In this document: positions 1 to 7,615 of the stretch, piece after piece
How positions within the stretch are numbered: the stretch's first letter is position 1
Layout: each line of letters begins with the position of its first letter
Source of the DNA: Planctomycetaceae bacterium
GTDB lineage: Bacteria > Planctomycetota > Planctomycetia > Pirellulales > UBA1268
Reading direction: 5' to 3'
Assembly (NCBI GenBank): GCA_030616935.1
Contig: JAUWWJ010000040.1
Coordinates: 1 to 9,234 of the forward strand
DNA length: 9,234 bases
Made by a program: the position numbers and the translations under genes
The notes under the pieces: generated by a model
Told to the model about the DNA's origin: nothing
The model's input: the letters and a program-made list of their open reading frames with translations, nothing else
The model's database searches: none

Positions 1-1673
1 CACTCTCTCTTTTATGCCTTGATGCCGCTGCTGAGGTGGCTCTGCGCGAGCAAGGATTTTCAAAGGAATCTATTCCGAATGATGGGCAGCTTGTTCTTCT
101 CCGTCGGAATGCAAATCTGAGTACAGGAGGCACAGCTGAAGATGTTACAGACCTGGTTCATCCAAATACAATTCGGCTAGCTATTGATGCGGTGCGAGTT
201 GTTGGGTTGGATATTGCTGGTGTTGATATTATGGCGACACGTATTGATCAGCCTTTAAGTACCCAGCATGGAGGTGTTGTTGAAATTAATGCGTGCCCCG
301 GGCTTCGGATGCATCTGGAGCCAACGGTTGGAGGATCACGGGACGTTGGTTCAGCTATCATCGATACGCTTTTTACAGCCGGCGATGATGGTAGGATTCC
401 TGTTGCGGCAGTGACCGGTACAAATGGAAAAACAACAGTTACCCGTCTATTAGCTCATGTAGCCTCGGCGGGGGGAGCAACGGTTGGCATTGCATGTACT
501 GAAGGCGTCTGGGTAGGTGACAGACAACTTGATTCTGGTGATTGTAGTGGGCCAGCAAGTGCACGACGAATATTAGCGCAACCCAACGTAACGACGGCTG
601 TACTCGAGACAGCAAGAGGAGGAATTCTTCGCGAAGGGTGTGGGTTTGATGCTTGTGATGTAGCCGTTGTCACTAATATTGCCTCGGGTGATCACCTTGG
701 TCTGCATGAAATCGATACTCCAGAACAACTCGCTTGGGTGAAGGGCGCCATTGTTGCCGCTGTGCGGCCAAGCGGTGCAGCTGTCCTCAATGCAGCTGAT
801 CCACTGGTTGTCGATATGAAGAAGTGGTGTCAGGGTCGGGTGATTTATTTTTCTCTTAATCCAGAATTTCCTGTCCTCATGGAACACCTGGCCTCCGGAG
901 GCCTTGGTGCAACCATCCGCGACGGATGGATCGTGTTGTGCGACGGACCCCGTGAAACTCGATTAGCCAGTTTAGACAAAGTTCCTCTGGTTCATCAGGG
1001 TTTGGTTTCGTTCCAAGTCGAAAATGCTCTTGCTGCTGCTGCCGCTGCATGGAGCATGGGCGTTCCGCTTGAATTGGTGCGACTCGGACTTGAGAGCTTT
1101 TCAAGTGGCGCACTCGGTAGTCCCGGGCGATTTAATATGCTTGAGTTGGATGGAGCCACTGTGGTTGTTGACTACGGACACAATGTGCCGTCTTTAGAGC
1201 AGGTCTGTTTAACGCTCGAAAAGCTACCACATGCTCAAAGAACTGCTGTGTATTCAGCAGCTGGAGATCGTCGCAATGAAGATCTTCTGCGGCAGGGTGA
1301 ACTCTTGGGAAAGACATTCGATCGTATTGTCATCTACGAAGACGCCTATCGAAGAGGCCGCAGTCCGGGGGAGATAACTCGACTCATTGCCGAAGGTATT
1401 GTGCGAACAAAACATTCAAAGCGTCGCGCTATAGTCGAGTCTGGAGGAGATTGGGAGACCTCAGCTGCGTCGGTACTCGACGCGGTGAAGCCTGGTGACC
1501 TTGTTTTGTTGCAGCCTGATACGATCGAACAAACAATGCCGTGGTTAATGGAACGCTATGGTAATCGACTACGTGGCATTGGTTTTGATCAAATAGCAAA
1601 TGTTCAATCGTTAGATCCAAATGAGGTACCGCTAGACCCTGAGCACAAAAAAGATCGACCATCAGATCTGTGA
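1..1673 (+). CDS. cphA: Cyanophycin synthetase, C-terminal part (5' end outside window)
   Basis: CphA polymerises aspartate and arginine into cyanophycin, a cytoplasmic nitrogen-storage polymer, using ATP. The frame is open to the left edge, so the GTG at 36 is not a true start. About 556 codons are visible; the family is usually near 870-900, so most of the N-terminal and ATP-grasp region is missing. Numbering from the GTG at 36: the end of the ATP-grasp domain has LLRRNANLSTGGTA (21-34) and EINACPG (83-89), whose Glu and Asn are the expected Mg-ATP ligands. The Mur-ligase half has P-loop GTNGKTT (128-134), then SGDCSGP, LETARGGILREG and VVTNIASGDHLG. The last three are characteristic of CphA rather than MurE/MurF. 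The C-terminal ligase domain has VVVDYGHN and SAAGDRRNEDLL. It converges on mlaD. No cyanophycinase is visible. Whether it is CphA1 or CphA2 cannot be judged from this part. Confidence 0.93.
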   Translation, partial: LSLLCLDAAAEVALREQGFSKESIPNDGQLVLLRRNANLSTGGTAEDVTDLVHPNTIRLAIDAVRVVGLDIAGVDIMATRIDQPLSTQHGGVVEINACPGLRMHLEPTVGGSRDVGSAIIDTLFTAGDDGRIPVAAVTGTNGKTTVTRLLAHVASAGGATVGIACTEGVWVGDRQLDSGDCSGPASARRILAQPNVTTAVLETARGGILREGCGFDACDVAVVTNIASGDHLGLHEIDTPEQLAWVKGAIVAAVRPSGAAVLNAADPLVVDMKKWCQGRVIYFSLNPEFPVLMEHLASGGLGATIRDGWIVLCDGPRETRLASLDKVPLVHQGLVSFQVENALAAAAAAWSMGVPLELVRLGLESFSSGALGSPGRFNMLELDGATVVVDYGHNVPSLEQVCLTLEKLPHAQRTAVYSAAGDRRNEDLLRQGELLGKTFDRIVIYEDAYRRGRSPGEITRLIAEGIVRTKHSKRRAIVESGGDWETSAASVLDAVKPGDLVLLQPDTIEQTMPWLMERYGNRLRGIGFDQIANVQSLDPNEVPLDPEHKKDRPSDL

Positions 1674-1695
1674 GGCAATAGATTTTTGCCCACCA

Positions 1696-2763
1696 TCATT
1701 TAAGACCAGTTTTGCGATCAAGTGCTCCACGCACACCAAGCTGCTCCGGGTGACGTGCGATTTTATCGGTAAATACGCGAACATCATCAATAATTGGCCG
1801 TAAGTCTTGTGTTAGACGGTTGACGTTGTTCGCAGCTTGGGCGAGGTCATTGTAAACCTCTGGATCGCGAACCAGTTTGCCAAGCGTTCCTTGTGATTCG
1901 TTCAGGGCTTGAGTGAAGGTGGCTGCTTGAACGAGGACAGTGTCGAGGCGATTAATAGCACGGTCTATACCCTGTACCATTGATGCGCCGCGTTCACCGA
2001 GGGGTTTTGAAAAGCCTTCAAGATTTCGGAGGTTCCGATCAGCAGTATCAATGGTTGCACTGATACCTCCAACAGACTTTCGCAGATCAACAAGAACATC
2101 AGGCAATGTATAGATAGAATCCTTCAGTTTTTCTCTCGCTTCAGCATCACCCACAATATCATTCACATTGTTCATGGCCGTTGTAAAGGTGTCCAGTGCA
2201 ACGTCAAGTTTCTTAACAGTCTGGTCAATCTGAATGTCCTCTTTTACAAAAATCCTCTCAATATTTTCTGAGAGCATAGCAACAGCATCACCTGCCCGAG
2301 TGAGTGACTCGAGGGAGGCTGTTACTTTTGGCTCGAGTGTTGAAAATAGTGCAAGGGGATCTTTCGACACCGCACCTCGCAAAACCTCATCTGTTGTGAT
2401 TCGTTGGCGAGGAGGTGCAATACGGCCAGCCACAAGTTCAATTTCGGCATCACCAAGAATTGTGCTTGCGACACGTGGTGTCTCATCGCGATAGACCGGT
2501 ACATAGGAGTCAATTTGAGCCACTACACTTACGCCACCACGTTCATCGAGCATGACTAAGTTGACTCGTCCGACAAGAATTCCATTCTTTCGGACGGGGG
2601 TGCCGCTTGAAACCCCCCTCGCTTCTGAGAAGTTCATGCGTAGTGGATATGTTGATTGGACAAGACTTGGCAAATCTCCAAATAAAACAATAAGTATTCC
2701 AGCGATAATGGCCGTTGCCAAGACCATCACGCCAACACGAAATTGGATTACACGCTCACTCAT
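1696..2763 (-). CDS. mlaD: MlaD-like MCE-family lipid-binding protein of an ABC transporter
   Basis: This 355-residue MCE protein should sit in the inner membrane facing the periplasm and hand lipids to or from the MlaE/MlaF transporter. One N-terminal transmembrane helix (about residues 9-28) follows SERVIQF. The MCE domain (about 37-115) contains the typical GTPVRKNGILVGRV (54-67) and ILGDAEIEL. A long, mostly helical tail with hydrophobic spacing follows and ends in GALDRKTGLK. The frame stays open to 2898, but the ATG at 2763 is preferred: AGGAGA lies 6 nt upstream, and the extra 45 residues of the longer version only mirror the end of mlaF in another frame. Its start overlaps the mlaF stop by 8 bp, suggesting translational coupling. 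It is the last gene of the operon, 22 bp from the convergent cphA stop. No mlaC or mlaB is present. Confidence 0.9.
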   Translation of the reverse strand: MSERVIQFRVGVMVLATAIIAGILIVLFGDLPSLVQSTYPLRMNFSEARGVSSGTPVRKNGILVGRVNLVMLDERGGVSVVAQIDSYVPVYRDETPRVASTILGDAEIELVAGRIAPPRQRITTDEVLRGAVSKDPLALFSTLEPKVTASLESLTRAGDAVAMLSENIERIFVKEDIQIDQTVKKLDVALDTFTTAMNNVNDIVGDAEAREKLKDSIYTLPDVLVDLRKSVGGISATIDTADRNLRNLEGFSKPLGERGASMVQGIDRAINRLDTVLVQAATFTQALNESQGTLGKLVRDPEVYNDLAQAANNVNRLTQDLRPIIDDVRVFTDKIARHPEQLGVRGALDRKTGLK

Positions 2764-3652
2764 GATCGTTCTCCTGATCGTTAGTCTCAGAGGATGGTGC
2801 GTAGTCTTTCTGGTCCTGCTCTTTTCGGAGTTCGTTGAGACGTTGCCCGGCTTTGCCTTCAACGAATTGTCGAACCCGAGGATCGTTTGATCCGTCAAGT
2901 TCTTCTGGTGTGCCAGTAAAAATTATTTGTGACTCACCGCTTTTGAGACGAGAAAGTGGATAGAGCATAATAATTCGGTCTGCCACTTTATGAGCAGTTG
3001 TCATGTCGTGAGTGACTACTACGTTTGTTGTTTCTGGTCTTTGGTGGACTCGTAGAATAAGTTCATTAATGACGTCACCCATGATTGGGTCGAGCCCCGT
3101 AGTTGGCTCGTCGTAGAGAACCAGCTGTGGGTCCAGTGCCAGTGCTCGCGCAAGGCCGGCACGCTTTCTCATGCCGCCAGACAGTTCAACTGGTTTCTTG
3201 GTTAGTACTGCTCGTGGTAGGCCAACCTCCGCTACAAGTTCAGCAACAATTTTTGCTATTTCATCTTCATCAAGTTGAGTATGTTCACGCAGAGGGAAGG
3301 CTATGTTATCGGCAATTGTAGCGCTATCAAAAAGAGCAGCACCCTGAAAAACAAACCCGTAGCGTGTCCGGAGATGGGCAAGTTCACGTTCGGTCATCAC
3401 AGCTAAAGAGGTGTCTTCAAATCGTATATCTCCTTTGGTGGGCTGTATAAGCCCGATCATTGTTTTTAAGAGCACAGTTTTTCCACATCCGCTCTCGCCA
3501 AGAATGACAAGGGTTTCACCAGAGGCAAGTTCGAGAGAAATGTCACGCAAAACCTGCTGGTCACCAAAGGTTATTGAAAGCGAATCAATGAAAAGCAGTG
3601 GTTCTGCAGTTGTTGCTTCTTGTGTCGGTGTATCGATAGCTGAAGTGGTCAT
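2756..3652 (-). CDS. mlaF: MlaF-like ABC transporter ATPase
   Basis: This cytoplasmic ATPase powers the MlaE/MlaD lipid transporter. All nucleotide-binding motifs are present in its 298 residues: Walker A GESGCGKT (52-59), Q-loop Gln103 in FVFQGAALFDS, signature LSGGM (157-161), Walker B LVLYDEP (177-183) with DEPTTGLDP, and the H-loop His215 in VVVTHDM. The LSGGMRKRAGLARAL segment and the Q-loop followed by GAALFDS are characteristic of the MlaF/MCE-associated subfamily. There is a 17-residue Thr/Ala/Glu-rich N-terminal extension before the fold and a charged tail of about 30 residues (ELRKEQDQKDY...NDHE). The ATG at 3652 has no clear ribosome-binding site, but no better in-frame start is visible. 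It lies 28 bp after mlaE and overlaps mlaD by 8 bp, so the three are very likely cotranscribed. Confidence 0.95.
   Translation of the reverse strand: MTTSAIDTPTQEATTAEPLLFIDSLSITFGDQQVLRDISLELASGETLVILGESGCGKTVLLKTMIGLIQPTKGDIRFEDTSLAVMTERELAHLRTRYGFVFQGAALFDSATIADNIAFPLREHTQLDEDEIAKIVAELVAEVGLPRAVLTKKPVELSGGMRKRAGLARALALDPQLVLYDEPTTGLDPIMGDVINELILRVHQRPETTNVVVTHDMTTAHKVADRIIMLYPLSRLKSGESQIIFTGTPEELDGSNDPRVRQFVEGKAGQRLNELRKEQDQKDYAPSSETNDQENDHE
2764..2775 (-). promoter_or_regulatory. Ribosome-binding site that fixes the mlaD start
   Basis: Read on the minus strand, AGGAGA (2775-2770) is followed by a 6-nt spacer and the ATG at 2763. It lies inside the last codons of mlaF. The arrangement ATGAGTGA joins the mlaD start and the mlaF stop. 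This favours the 355-residue mlaD over the 400-residue version. Confidence 0.8.
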
Positions 3653-3680
3653 CGTAAGGTTTTTATGAAATGTCAGGTGT

Positions 3681-4553
3681 TTAAAGAAGGCTTCGAGGAC
3701 CTTCAGGCCGTAAGTAGTCCTGTACGTTGTTCAGTCCAATGCCCAAGAAAAGATCGAGTACAAGAATGAGAACAAATGAGTGCACAAAAGCATTTGTTGC
3801 AGCTCGGCCAACTCCCTGTGCGCCATGGTCACAATGAAAGCCATGGTGGCAACTGACTAAAGCAATCGCCGCACCAAAAAAGAAGCTTTTGAAAATTCCC
3901 ATAAAAAAATCAAAGGAATCGATATAGGCTCGAGAATTTGTCCAATAGTGGTGATAATCAATGCCAAGGATGGCATGTGAATAGACATAGCCACCGAGTA
4001 CACCCATGAAATCAGCCATGATCGTAAGTGCAGGAATGAGTACAAGACAGCCTAGAAAGCGAGGGACAACGAGATAGTAAATTGGGTTTGCCCCCATGCT
4101 TTCAAGGGCATCAATTTGTTCTGTAACTCGCATCGTGCCTAATTCTGCAGCCATGGCACTCCCAACCCGTCCAGCCAGCATTGTTGCTGCGAGTACTGGG
4201 CCGAGTTCACGAATAAGGGAAAGGTTAATTACAGAACCAAGTCGTGTTTGCAGGCCAAGCGCTTTGAATTGGGCATAGCTCTGGACGGCCAAGACCATTC
4301 CGATGAAAAGGCCGGTTAGTGCTATGACAGGGAGTGACAAAACGCCAATCTGGTAGAAGCTTGGCATCAACACGTCTCGTCGTTGACGACGTGCAAATAA
4401 CCACCCAACGGTTCGTAAAGCAAAAAGAGTTACGTCACCAATGCCAGCAACCGCTGTGATCGCCATGTCACCGACATCAGCAACTCTATTCGCAAACCAG
4501 CCAGTGACATTGTCAGCGGCCTGTTCTGATTGTGGGATGGCAGTTGAATTCAT
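3681..4553 (-). CDS. mlaE: MlaE-like ABC transporter permease
   Basis: This 290-residue inner-membrane permease of the MlaE (DUF140) family is the membrane channel of the lipid transporter. Family signatures include [10 protein letters not shown] (84-93), [21 protein letters not shown] (113-133), [13 protein letters not shown] (145-157), [14 protein letters not shown] (164-177) and [14 protein letters not shown] (244-257). Several hydrophobic segments fit a five-helix permease, after an N-terminal region of about 60 residues that includes an amphipathic stretch. The start ATG at 4553 has AAGG nine nt upstream. It is the first gene of the operon. One loop is rich in Cys and His (CHHGFHCDH, 235-243), just before the conserved GAQGVGR; whether this is a metal site or lineage drift is unknown. 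Confidence 0.94.
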   Translation of the reverse strand: MNSTAIPQSEQAADNVTGWFANRVADVGDMAITAVAGIGDVTLFALRTVGWLFARRQRRDVLMPSFYQIGVLSLPVIALTGLFIGMVLAVQSYAQFKALGLQTRLGSVINLSLIRELGPVLAATMLAGRVGSAMAAELGTMRVTEQIDALESMGANPIYYLVVPRFLGCLVLIPALTIMADFMGVLGGYVYSHAILGIDYHHYWTNSRAYIDSFDFFMGIFKSFFFGAAIALVSCHHGFHCDHGAQGVGRAATNAFVHSFVLILVLDLFLGIGLNNVQDYLRPEGPRSLL

Positions 4554-4566
4554 AAATACAGACCTT

Positions 4567-4718
4567 CACCGCGGTGGCGGCACTCCTTGCGGATTAGATC
4601 GGCTAGAAGGACCTGGTGCCTTGAACCGTTTAGGGAGAGGTTGCGGGCTTTGCGGGCTTTTGGAAAAATCCAAAGGACGCAGCATCACAAAAGAGCTCTC
4701 CGACAGAAAGCTGTGATG
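4567..4718. repeat. Cluster of short inverted and direct repeats upstream of mlaE
   Basis: The gap between clpC and mlaE (4554-4797) has no gene. It contains a perfect 10-bp palindrome CACCGCGGTG (4567-4576) next to the mlaE ribosome-binding site. There is also a tandem 9-bp repeat TGCGGGCTT (4642-4650 and 4651-4659). A hairpin at 4657-4676 has core stem TTTGGA/TCCAAA and loop AAAA. A 7-bp inverted repeat CATCACA/TGTGATG (4683-4689 and 4712-4718) has a 22-nt spacer. These lie in the presumed leader or promoter region of the mla operon. I found no convincing -35/-10 pair, so a regulatory role is inference only. Confidence 0.4.
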
Positions 4719-4745
4719 TCATAAAAGCTATGTATTTGAATCGTG

Positions 4746-4775
4746 CAGAGAGTTCGTCATGTCAGAACTGCTCTG
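4746..4775 (-). terminator. Hairpin just after clpC, possible transcript end
   Basis: CAGAG-AGTTC (4746-4755) pairs with GAACT-CTCTG (4765-4769 and 4771-4775) around a 9-nt loop, with a single bulged base at 4770. This gives a 10-bp stem starting 22 bp beyond the clpC stop. No T-run follows on the minus strand, so it is not a classical intrinsic terminator. It could instead stabilise the clpC 3' end. Confidence 0.35.
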
Positions 4776-4797
4776 AAAGCATTCGGTGGTCTTTTTC

Positions 4798-5595
4798 TCA
4801 ACTGGTCGATTCGTCTGAAGATCCTGCGGCTACCGGTTCGGCAGTTACGATCCCATGAAAAACCAGCTGCTTCTTTCCAGCCACTTCTTTGCAGTCCACT
4901 TGAATGGTGTCTTTTCCTTCAAATTCACCTTTCAGAAGTTCCTCCGAAACAGGATCTTCGATGTAGTTCTCAAGTGCACGTCGAAGAGGTCTCGCTCCGA
5001 AATCGGTATCAGAGCCTTTCTTAATGAGAAACTGCTTCGACTCATCGGTAAGTTCGAGTTTGAGACCACGCTCGAGTAGTCGTTCCCGGACTTTTGCAAG
5101 TTCAATATCAATTACCTCTTTTAGGTTTTCAACCGTAAGGTGATGGAAGACTATGAGATCGTCGAGGCGATTAATAAACTCTGGACGGAAAACCTTCTCA
5201 ATTCGTTCATTGACCCTGGCTTTCATGCTTTCATACCCACTGTCGTCCTCGGGCTTCTGGAAACCGAAGGCAGATTCATTCTTGATTGCCTCGGCTCCTG
5301 CATTGGTTGTCATGATGAGAATCGTATTTCGGAAGTCAACATTTCTCCCAAAGGAGTCAGTGAGTCGACCTTCTTCCATCACCTGAAGAAGCATGTTGAA
5401 GACGTCTGGGTGAGCTTTTTCAATTTCATCAAGAAGAACAACCGCATATGGACGGCGACGAATTTTTTCAGTGAGTTGGCCTCCTTCTTCGAAACCAACG
5501 TATCCAGGAGGGGCGCCAACGAGACGACTGACATTGTGCTTTTCCATGTACTCACTCATATCAATTGATATGAGCGCGTCATCGTCTCCGAACAT
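4798..5595 (-). CDS. clpC: ClpC C-terminal part: rest of second AAA+ domain, downstream of the internal TGA
   Basis: The frame resumes directly after the TGA with KTLLAKALAEF; the first ATG is at 5595 (codon 582). It carries the pore loop GYVG (612-615 in full-length numbering), Walker B VVLLDE (633-638), the RPEFINRLDD arginine-finger region, and sensor-2 GARPLRR (781-787). The loop FGF near 691-693 corresponds to the VGF/IGF-type ClpP-binding loop. No good ribosome-binding site precedes the ATG at 5595, and a product starting there would lack Walker A. An independent functional protein is therefore unlikely. It is best read as the remainder of one gene. Confidence 0.85.
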   Translation of the reverse strand: MFGDDDALISIDMSEYMEKHNVSRLVGAPPGYVGFEEGGQLTEKIRRRPYAVVLLDEIEKAHPDVFNMLLQVMEEGRLTDSFGRNVDFRNTILIMTTNAGAEAIKNESAFGFQKPEDDSGYESMKARVNERIEKVFRPEFINRLDDLIVFHHLTVENLKEVIDIELAKVRERLLERGLKLELTDESKQFLIKKGSDTDFGARPLRRALENYIEDPVSEELLKGEFEGKDTIQVDCKEVAGKKQLVFHGIVTAEPVAAGSSDESTS

Positions 5596-5628
5596 AAACT
5601 CAGCAAGTGCTTTGGCTAAAAGGGTTTT

Positions 5629-5631
5629 TCA
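5629..5631 (-). other. In-frame TGA replacing the Walker A glycine codon of the second ClpC ATPase
   Basis: Minus-strand codons run GGC-GTT-TGA-AAA-ACC, giving G-V-stop-K-T where G-V-G-K-T is invariant in the family. Neighbouring codons on both sides are in the same frame. A single G to T change in GGA produces it. Confidence 0.95.
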
Positions 5632-7338
5632 AACGCCTGTTGGGCCAGCTAAAACAAAGCAACCAATTGGCCGCTTGGGGTCTTTAAGCCCCGAACGACT
5701 TCGGCGAACAGCCTTAGAAATGCTTTTGATTGCCGCATCATGCCCGATCACTCGCTTGTGAAGTGAATCTTCCATTTCCATTAACCGTTGGCTGTCCTCT
5801 GTGGACATTCTTGTCAACGGAATGCCAGTCATCTTCGAAACAACCTCAGCAACAACTTCCTCGTCAACAACGCCATCAGCCTCGCGAGATTTTTCTCGCC
5901 ACTCTTTGGTCATTTGCTGTTTTTTCTTCTTTAATTTGTCAGCCTGATCGCGCAGTGCGGCCGCTTTTTCAAAATCTTGGTTGGCAACAGCCTCCTCTTT
6001 TTCCTTGTTTAGGCGATCGACTTCCGCATCAATTTCCTTGAGGTCTGGTGGACGCGTCATTGCCTTCAACCTCACTCGTGCTCCAGCTTCATCTATTACA
6101 TCAATTGCTTTATCGGGAAGTGCACGGCCGGTGATATATCGACTGGAGAGTTCTACTGACGCTTCAAGGGCGTCATCAGTAATAGACACTCTATGGTGAC
6201 TTTCGTAGCGGTCCCGCAGTCCCTTGAGAATTTCAACTGCTTCTTTTTTCGACGCGGGTTCGACCATGACAAGCTGGAAACGCCTATCGAGTGCCGAATC
6301 TTTTTCAATGTACTTGCGATATTCATCCAGCGTGGTTGCCCCAATGCACTGGATTTCACCACGAGCAAGGGCTGGCTTAAGGACATTGGAGGCGTCAATG
6401 GCCCCTTCTGCTCCTCCAGCTCCGACAAGTGTGTGGAGTTCGTCAATAAAAAGGATGGTATTTTTGGCACGTCGGACTTCGTTCATGACGGCCTTAATTC
6501 GCTCTTCAAACTGACCGCGATATTTCGTACCAGCGACCATCATCGCCAAGTCGAGAACCACAATTCTTCGTTCGGCAAGAAGTTCGGGAATATTCCCTTC
6601 GATAACTCTTTGCGCAAACCCTTCGACAATTGCAGTTTTTCCAACACCAGCCTCACCAATCAGCACGGGGTTATTCTTCGTTCGTCGGCAGAGGATCTGG
6701 ATGGCCCGTTCGATTTCATGCTCCCGACCGATAACGGGATCAAGTTTCCCTTGTTTTGCTAATTCGGTCAGGTCACGGCCAAATGAATCCAGCGCAGGGG
6801 TTTTGCTCTTACCACTTTTTGTGGGAGCGTCACTGCCTCCGCCACCAGCGCCAGCCATCTGGCGGCCACTCATGCCAGCCCTGTCGCTTCCTTCGTCCAT
6901 GCCATGTCCAAGAAGATTAAGAACTTCTTCGCGAACATCTTCAAGTTTTAGCCCAAGATTCATAAGAACTTGAGCAGCGACACCTTCTTGTTCACGGAGT
7001 AGTCCGAGCAAGATATGCTCAGTGCCAACATAATTGTGATTCAGGTTTCGTGCCTCTTCCATTGAATATTCAATGACTTTCTTGGCACGGGGTGTCTGTG
7101 GCAATTTGCCCATCGTGACCATGTCTGGCCCACTCTGTACAAGTTTTTCCACTTCGAGACGAATCTTACGAAGGTCGACGTCAAGGTTTTTTAAAACATT
7201 GGCGGCAACCCCACTACCTTCTTTAATCAAACCGAGCAGGACGTGTTCGGTGCCGATGTATTCGTGATTAAACCGCTGGGCTTCCTGGTTAGCCAGTTGC
7301 ATTACCTTACGGGCACGGTCTGTGAAACGCTCGTACAT
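5629..7338 (-). CDS. clpC: ClpC N-terminal part: N-domain, first AAA+ domain and UVR motif, ending at the internal TGA
   Basis: This part has 569 residues before the stop. The Clp N-domain consists of two related repeats (about 1-70 and 80-145), marked by [14 protein letters not shown] and [15 protein letters not shown] Gly/Ser-rich linker (about 147-180) follows. The first AAA+ domain has Walker A GEAGVGKT (228-235), Walker B ILFIDE (295-300) and DRRF (351-354) as the arginine-finger region. A UVR-like helical motif around 443-478 ([20 protein letters not shown]) marks it as ClpC, not ClpB or ClpA. The second domain begins ([29 protein letters not shown]) and breaks off at GPTGV. If produced alone, it would keep the first ATPase and adaptor-binding N-domain but lack the ClpP-docking loop. 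Confidence 0.9.
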   Translation of the reverse strand: MYERFTDRARKVMQLANQEAQRFNHEYIGTEHVLLGLIKEGSGVAANVLKNLDVDLRKIRLEVEKLVQSGPDMVTMGKLPQTPRAKKVIEYSMEEARNLNHNYVGTEHILLGLLREQEGVAAQVLMNLGLKLEDVREEVLNLLGHGMDEGSDRAGMSGRQMAGAGGGGSDAPTKSGKSKTPALDSFGRDLTELAKQGKLDPVIGREHEIERAIQILCRRTKNNPVLIGEAGVGKTAIVEGFAQRVIEGNIPELLAERRIVVLDLAMMVAGTKYRGQFEERIKAVMNEVRRAKNTILFIDELHTLVGAGGAEGAIDASNVLKPALARGEIQCIGATTLDEYRKYIEKDSALDRRFQLVMVEPASKKEAVEILKGLRDRYESHHRVSITDDALEASVELSSRYITGRALPDKAIDVIDEAGARVRLKAMTRPPDLKEIDAEVDRLNKEKEEAVANQDFEKAAALRDQADKLKKKKQQMTKEWREKSREADGVVDEEVVAEVVSKMTGIPLTRMSTEDSQRLMEMEDSLHKRVIGHDAAIKSISKAVRRSRSGLKDPKRPIGCFVLAGPTGV

Positions 7339-7388
7339 AAAACTTCCTCTTGTGACTGCTCAACCCGTTGTACACGCAAATGCGGTAC

Positions 7389-7424
7389 CTGCCATTCCGG
7401 CAGAGGTGGAACCCGATTTCCACC
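7389..7424 (-). promoter_or_regulatory. Two adjacent perfect hairpins in the clpC leader
   Basis: CTGCC-ATTCC-GGCAG (7389-7403, 5-bp stem) and GGTGGAA-CCCGAT-TTCCACC (7405-7424, 7-bp stem, 6-nt loop) stand one base apart, 51 bp before the clpC ATG. No T-run follows in the clpC direction. They could be leader RNA structures or an operator; the function is unknown. Confidence 0.45.
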
Positions 7425-7503
7425 ATTTCCAATCCAATGCAAAATTCACGCCAACCGAAAGTAAAAATTACCGGTAGCGTCGCTTAGCAATTCTCGCATA
7501 AGT

Positions 7504-7532
7504 ATTGTAGGGATAGCTCGCGATACTGTCTC
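7504..7532 (-). promoter_or_regulatory. Candidate sigma70-type promoter for clpC
   Basis: On the minus strand, GAGACA (7532-7527, 4 of 6 to TTGACA) and TACAAT (7509-7504, 5 of 6 to TATAAT) are separated by 17 nt. Transcription would begin near 7497 and give a leader of about 160 nt carrying the two hairpins. It was found by eye and has not been tested against chance matches. Confidence 0.35.
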
Positions 7533-7585
7533 CTACACCTCCATGTTTCGCGGCGGTTTAGGACTGAAATAGCTCAATGGCTATT

Positions 7586-7615
7586 AAAAATCAACCAACG
7601 AGTGACATTTTGGTT
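7586..7615 (-). terminator. Terminator-like hairpin after the TPR protein gene
   Basis: On the minus strand AACCAA (7615-7610) pairs with TTGGTT (7598-7593) around an 11-nt loop and is followed by GA and five Ts (7590-7586). It lies about 70 bp after the stop at 7684. The stem is short and only one third G+C, so the call is tentative. A second hairpin (7622-7642) precedes it. Confidence 0.35.

Larger units (their letters stand above)
4798..7338 (-). pseudogene. clpC: clpC, full length but with one in-frame TGA in the second Walker A motif
   Basis: ClpC is a hexameric AAA+ unfoldase that feeds proteins to the ClpP protease. The gene spans 847 codons, the normal family size, from the ATG at 7338 (AGAGGAAG lies just upstream) to TGA at 4798. 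Its single defect is a TGA at 5631-5629, codon 570, inside GPTGV*KT, where the family has glycine (GPTGVGKT). The frame is the same before and after, so this is not a frameshift. A GGA to TGA change (one base, C to A on the + strand at 5631) explains it. As read, the protein would stop at 569 residues, before the second ATPase. Both halves keep all other motifs, which favours a sequence error or a very recent mutation over old decay. The two halves are described separately. Confidence 0.85.

Noticed and set aside
1674..1690. Terminator between cphA and mlaD: GGCAA (1674-1678) with TTGCC (1686-1690).
   Set aside because: The stem is only 5 bp with a 7-nt loop and has no T-run on either strand. 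The convergent arrangement suggests termination here, but the sequence does not show it well enough.
5629..5631. UGA read as glycine (genetic code 25, as in Gracilibacteria/SR1), since TGA replaces a Gly codon.
   Set aside because: Five of the six complete genes end in TGA at sensible positions (cphA including its visible end, mlaD, mlaF, clpC, TPR protein), with mlaF ending in a tight overlap with mlaD. No other in-frame TGA occurs in the window, and the gene content is not that of those lineages.
5629..5631. Selenocysteine at the TGA.
   Set aside because: The position is a Walker A glycine, not a redox site. Selenocysteine there would not make biochemical sense, and I see no obvious bacterial-type SECIS hairpin just downstream.
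5595..5631. Frameshift splitting clpC.
   Set aside because: Both halves are in the same frame; translation directly through the TGA gives KTLLAKALAEFMFGDD, so only a substitution is needed.
6193..6762. 189-codon open frame on the + strand opposite clpC.
   Set aside because: It is an antisense shadow of the conserved ClpC coding frame, with low-complexity composition, no recognisable motif and no ribosome-binding site. The 142-codon frame at 5140-5568 is rejected for the same reason.
7477..7505. CIRCE-like element suggested by TTAGCAATTCTC near 7484.
   Set aside because: The second arm (GAGTGCTAA) is missing; the following bases do not form the required inverted repeat.
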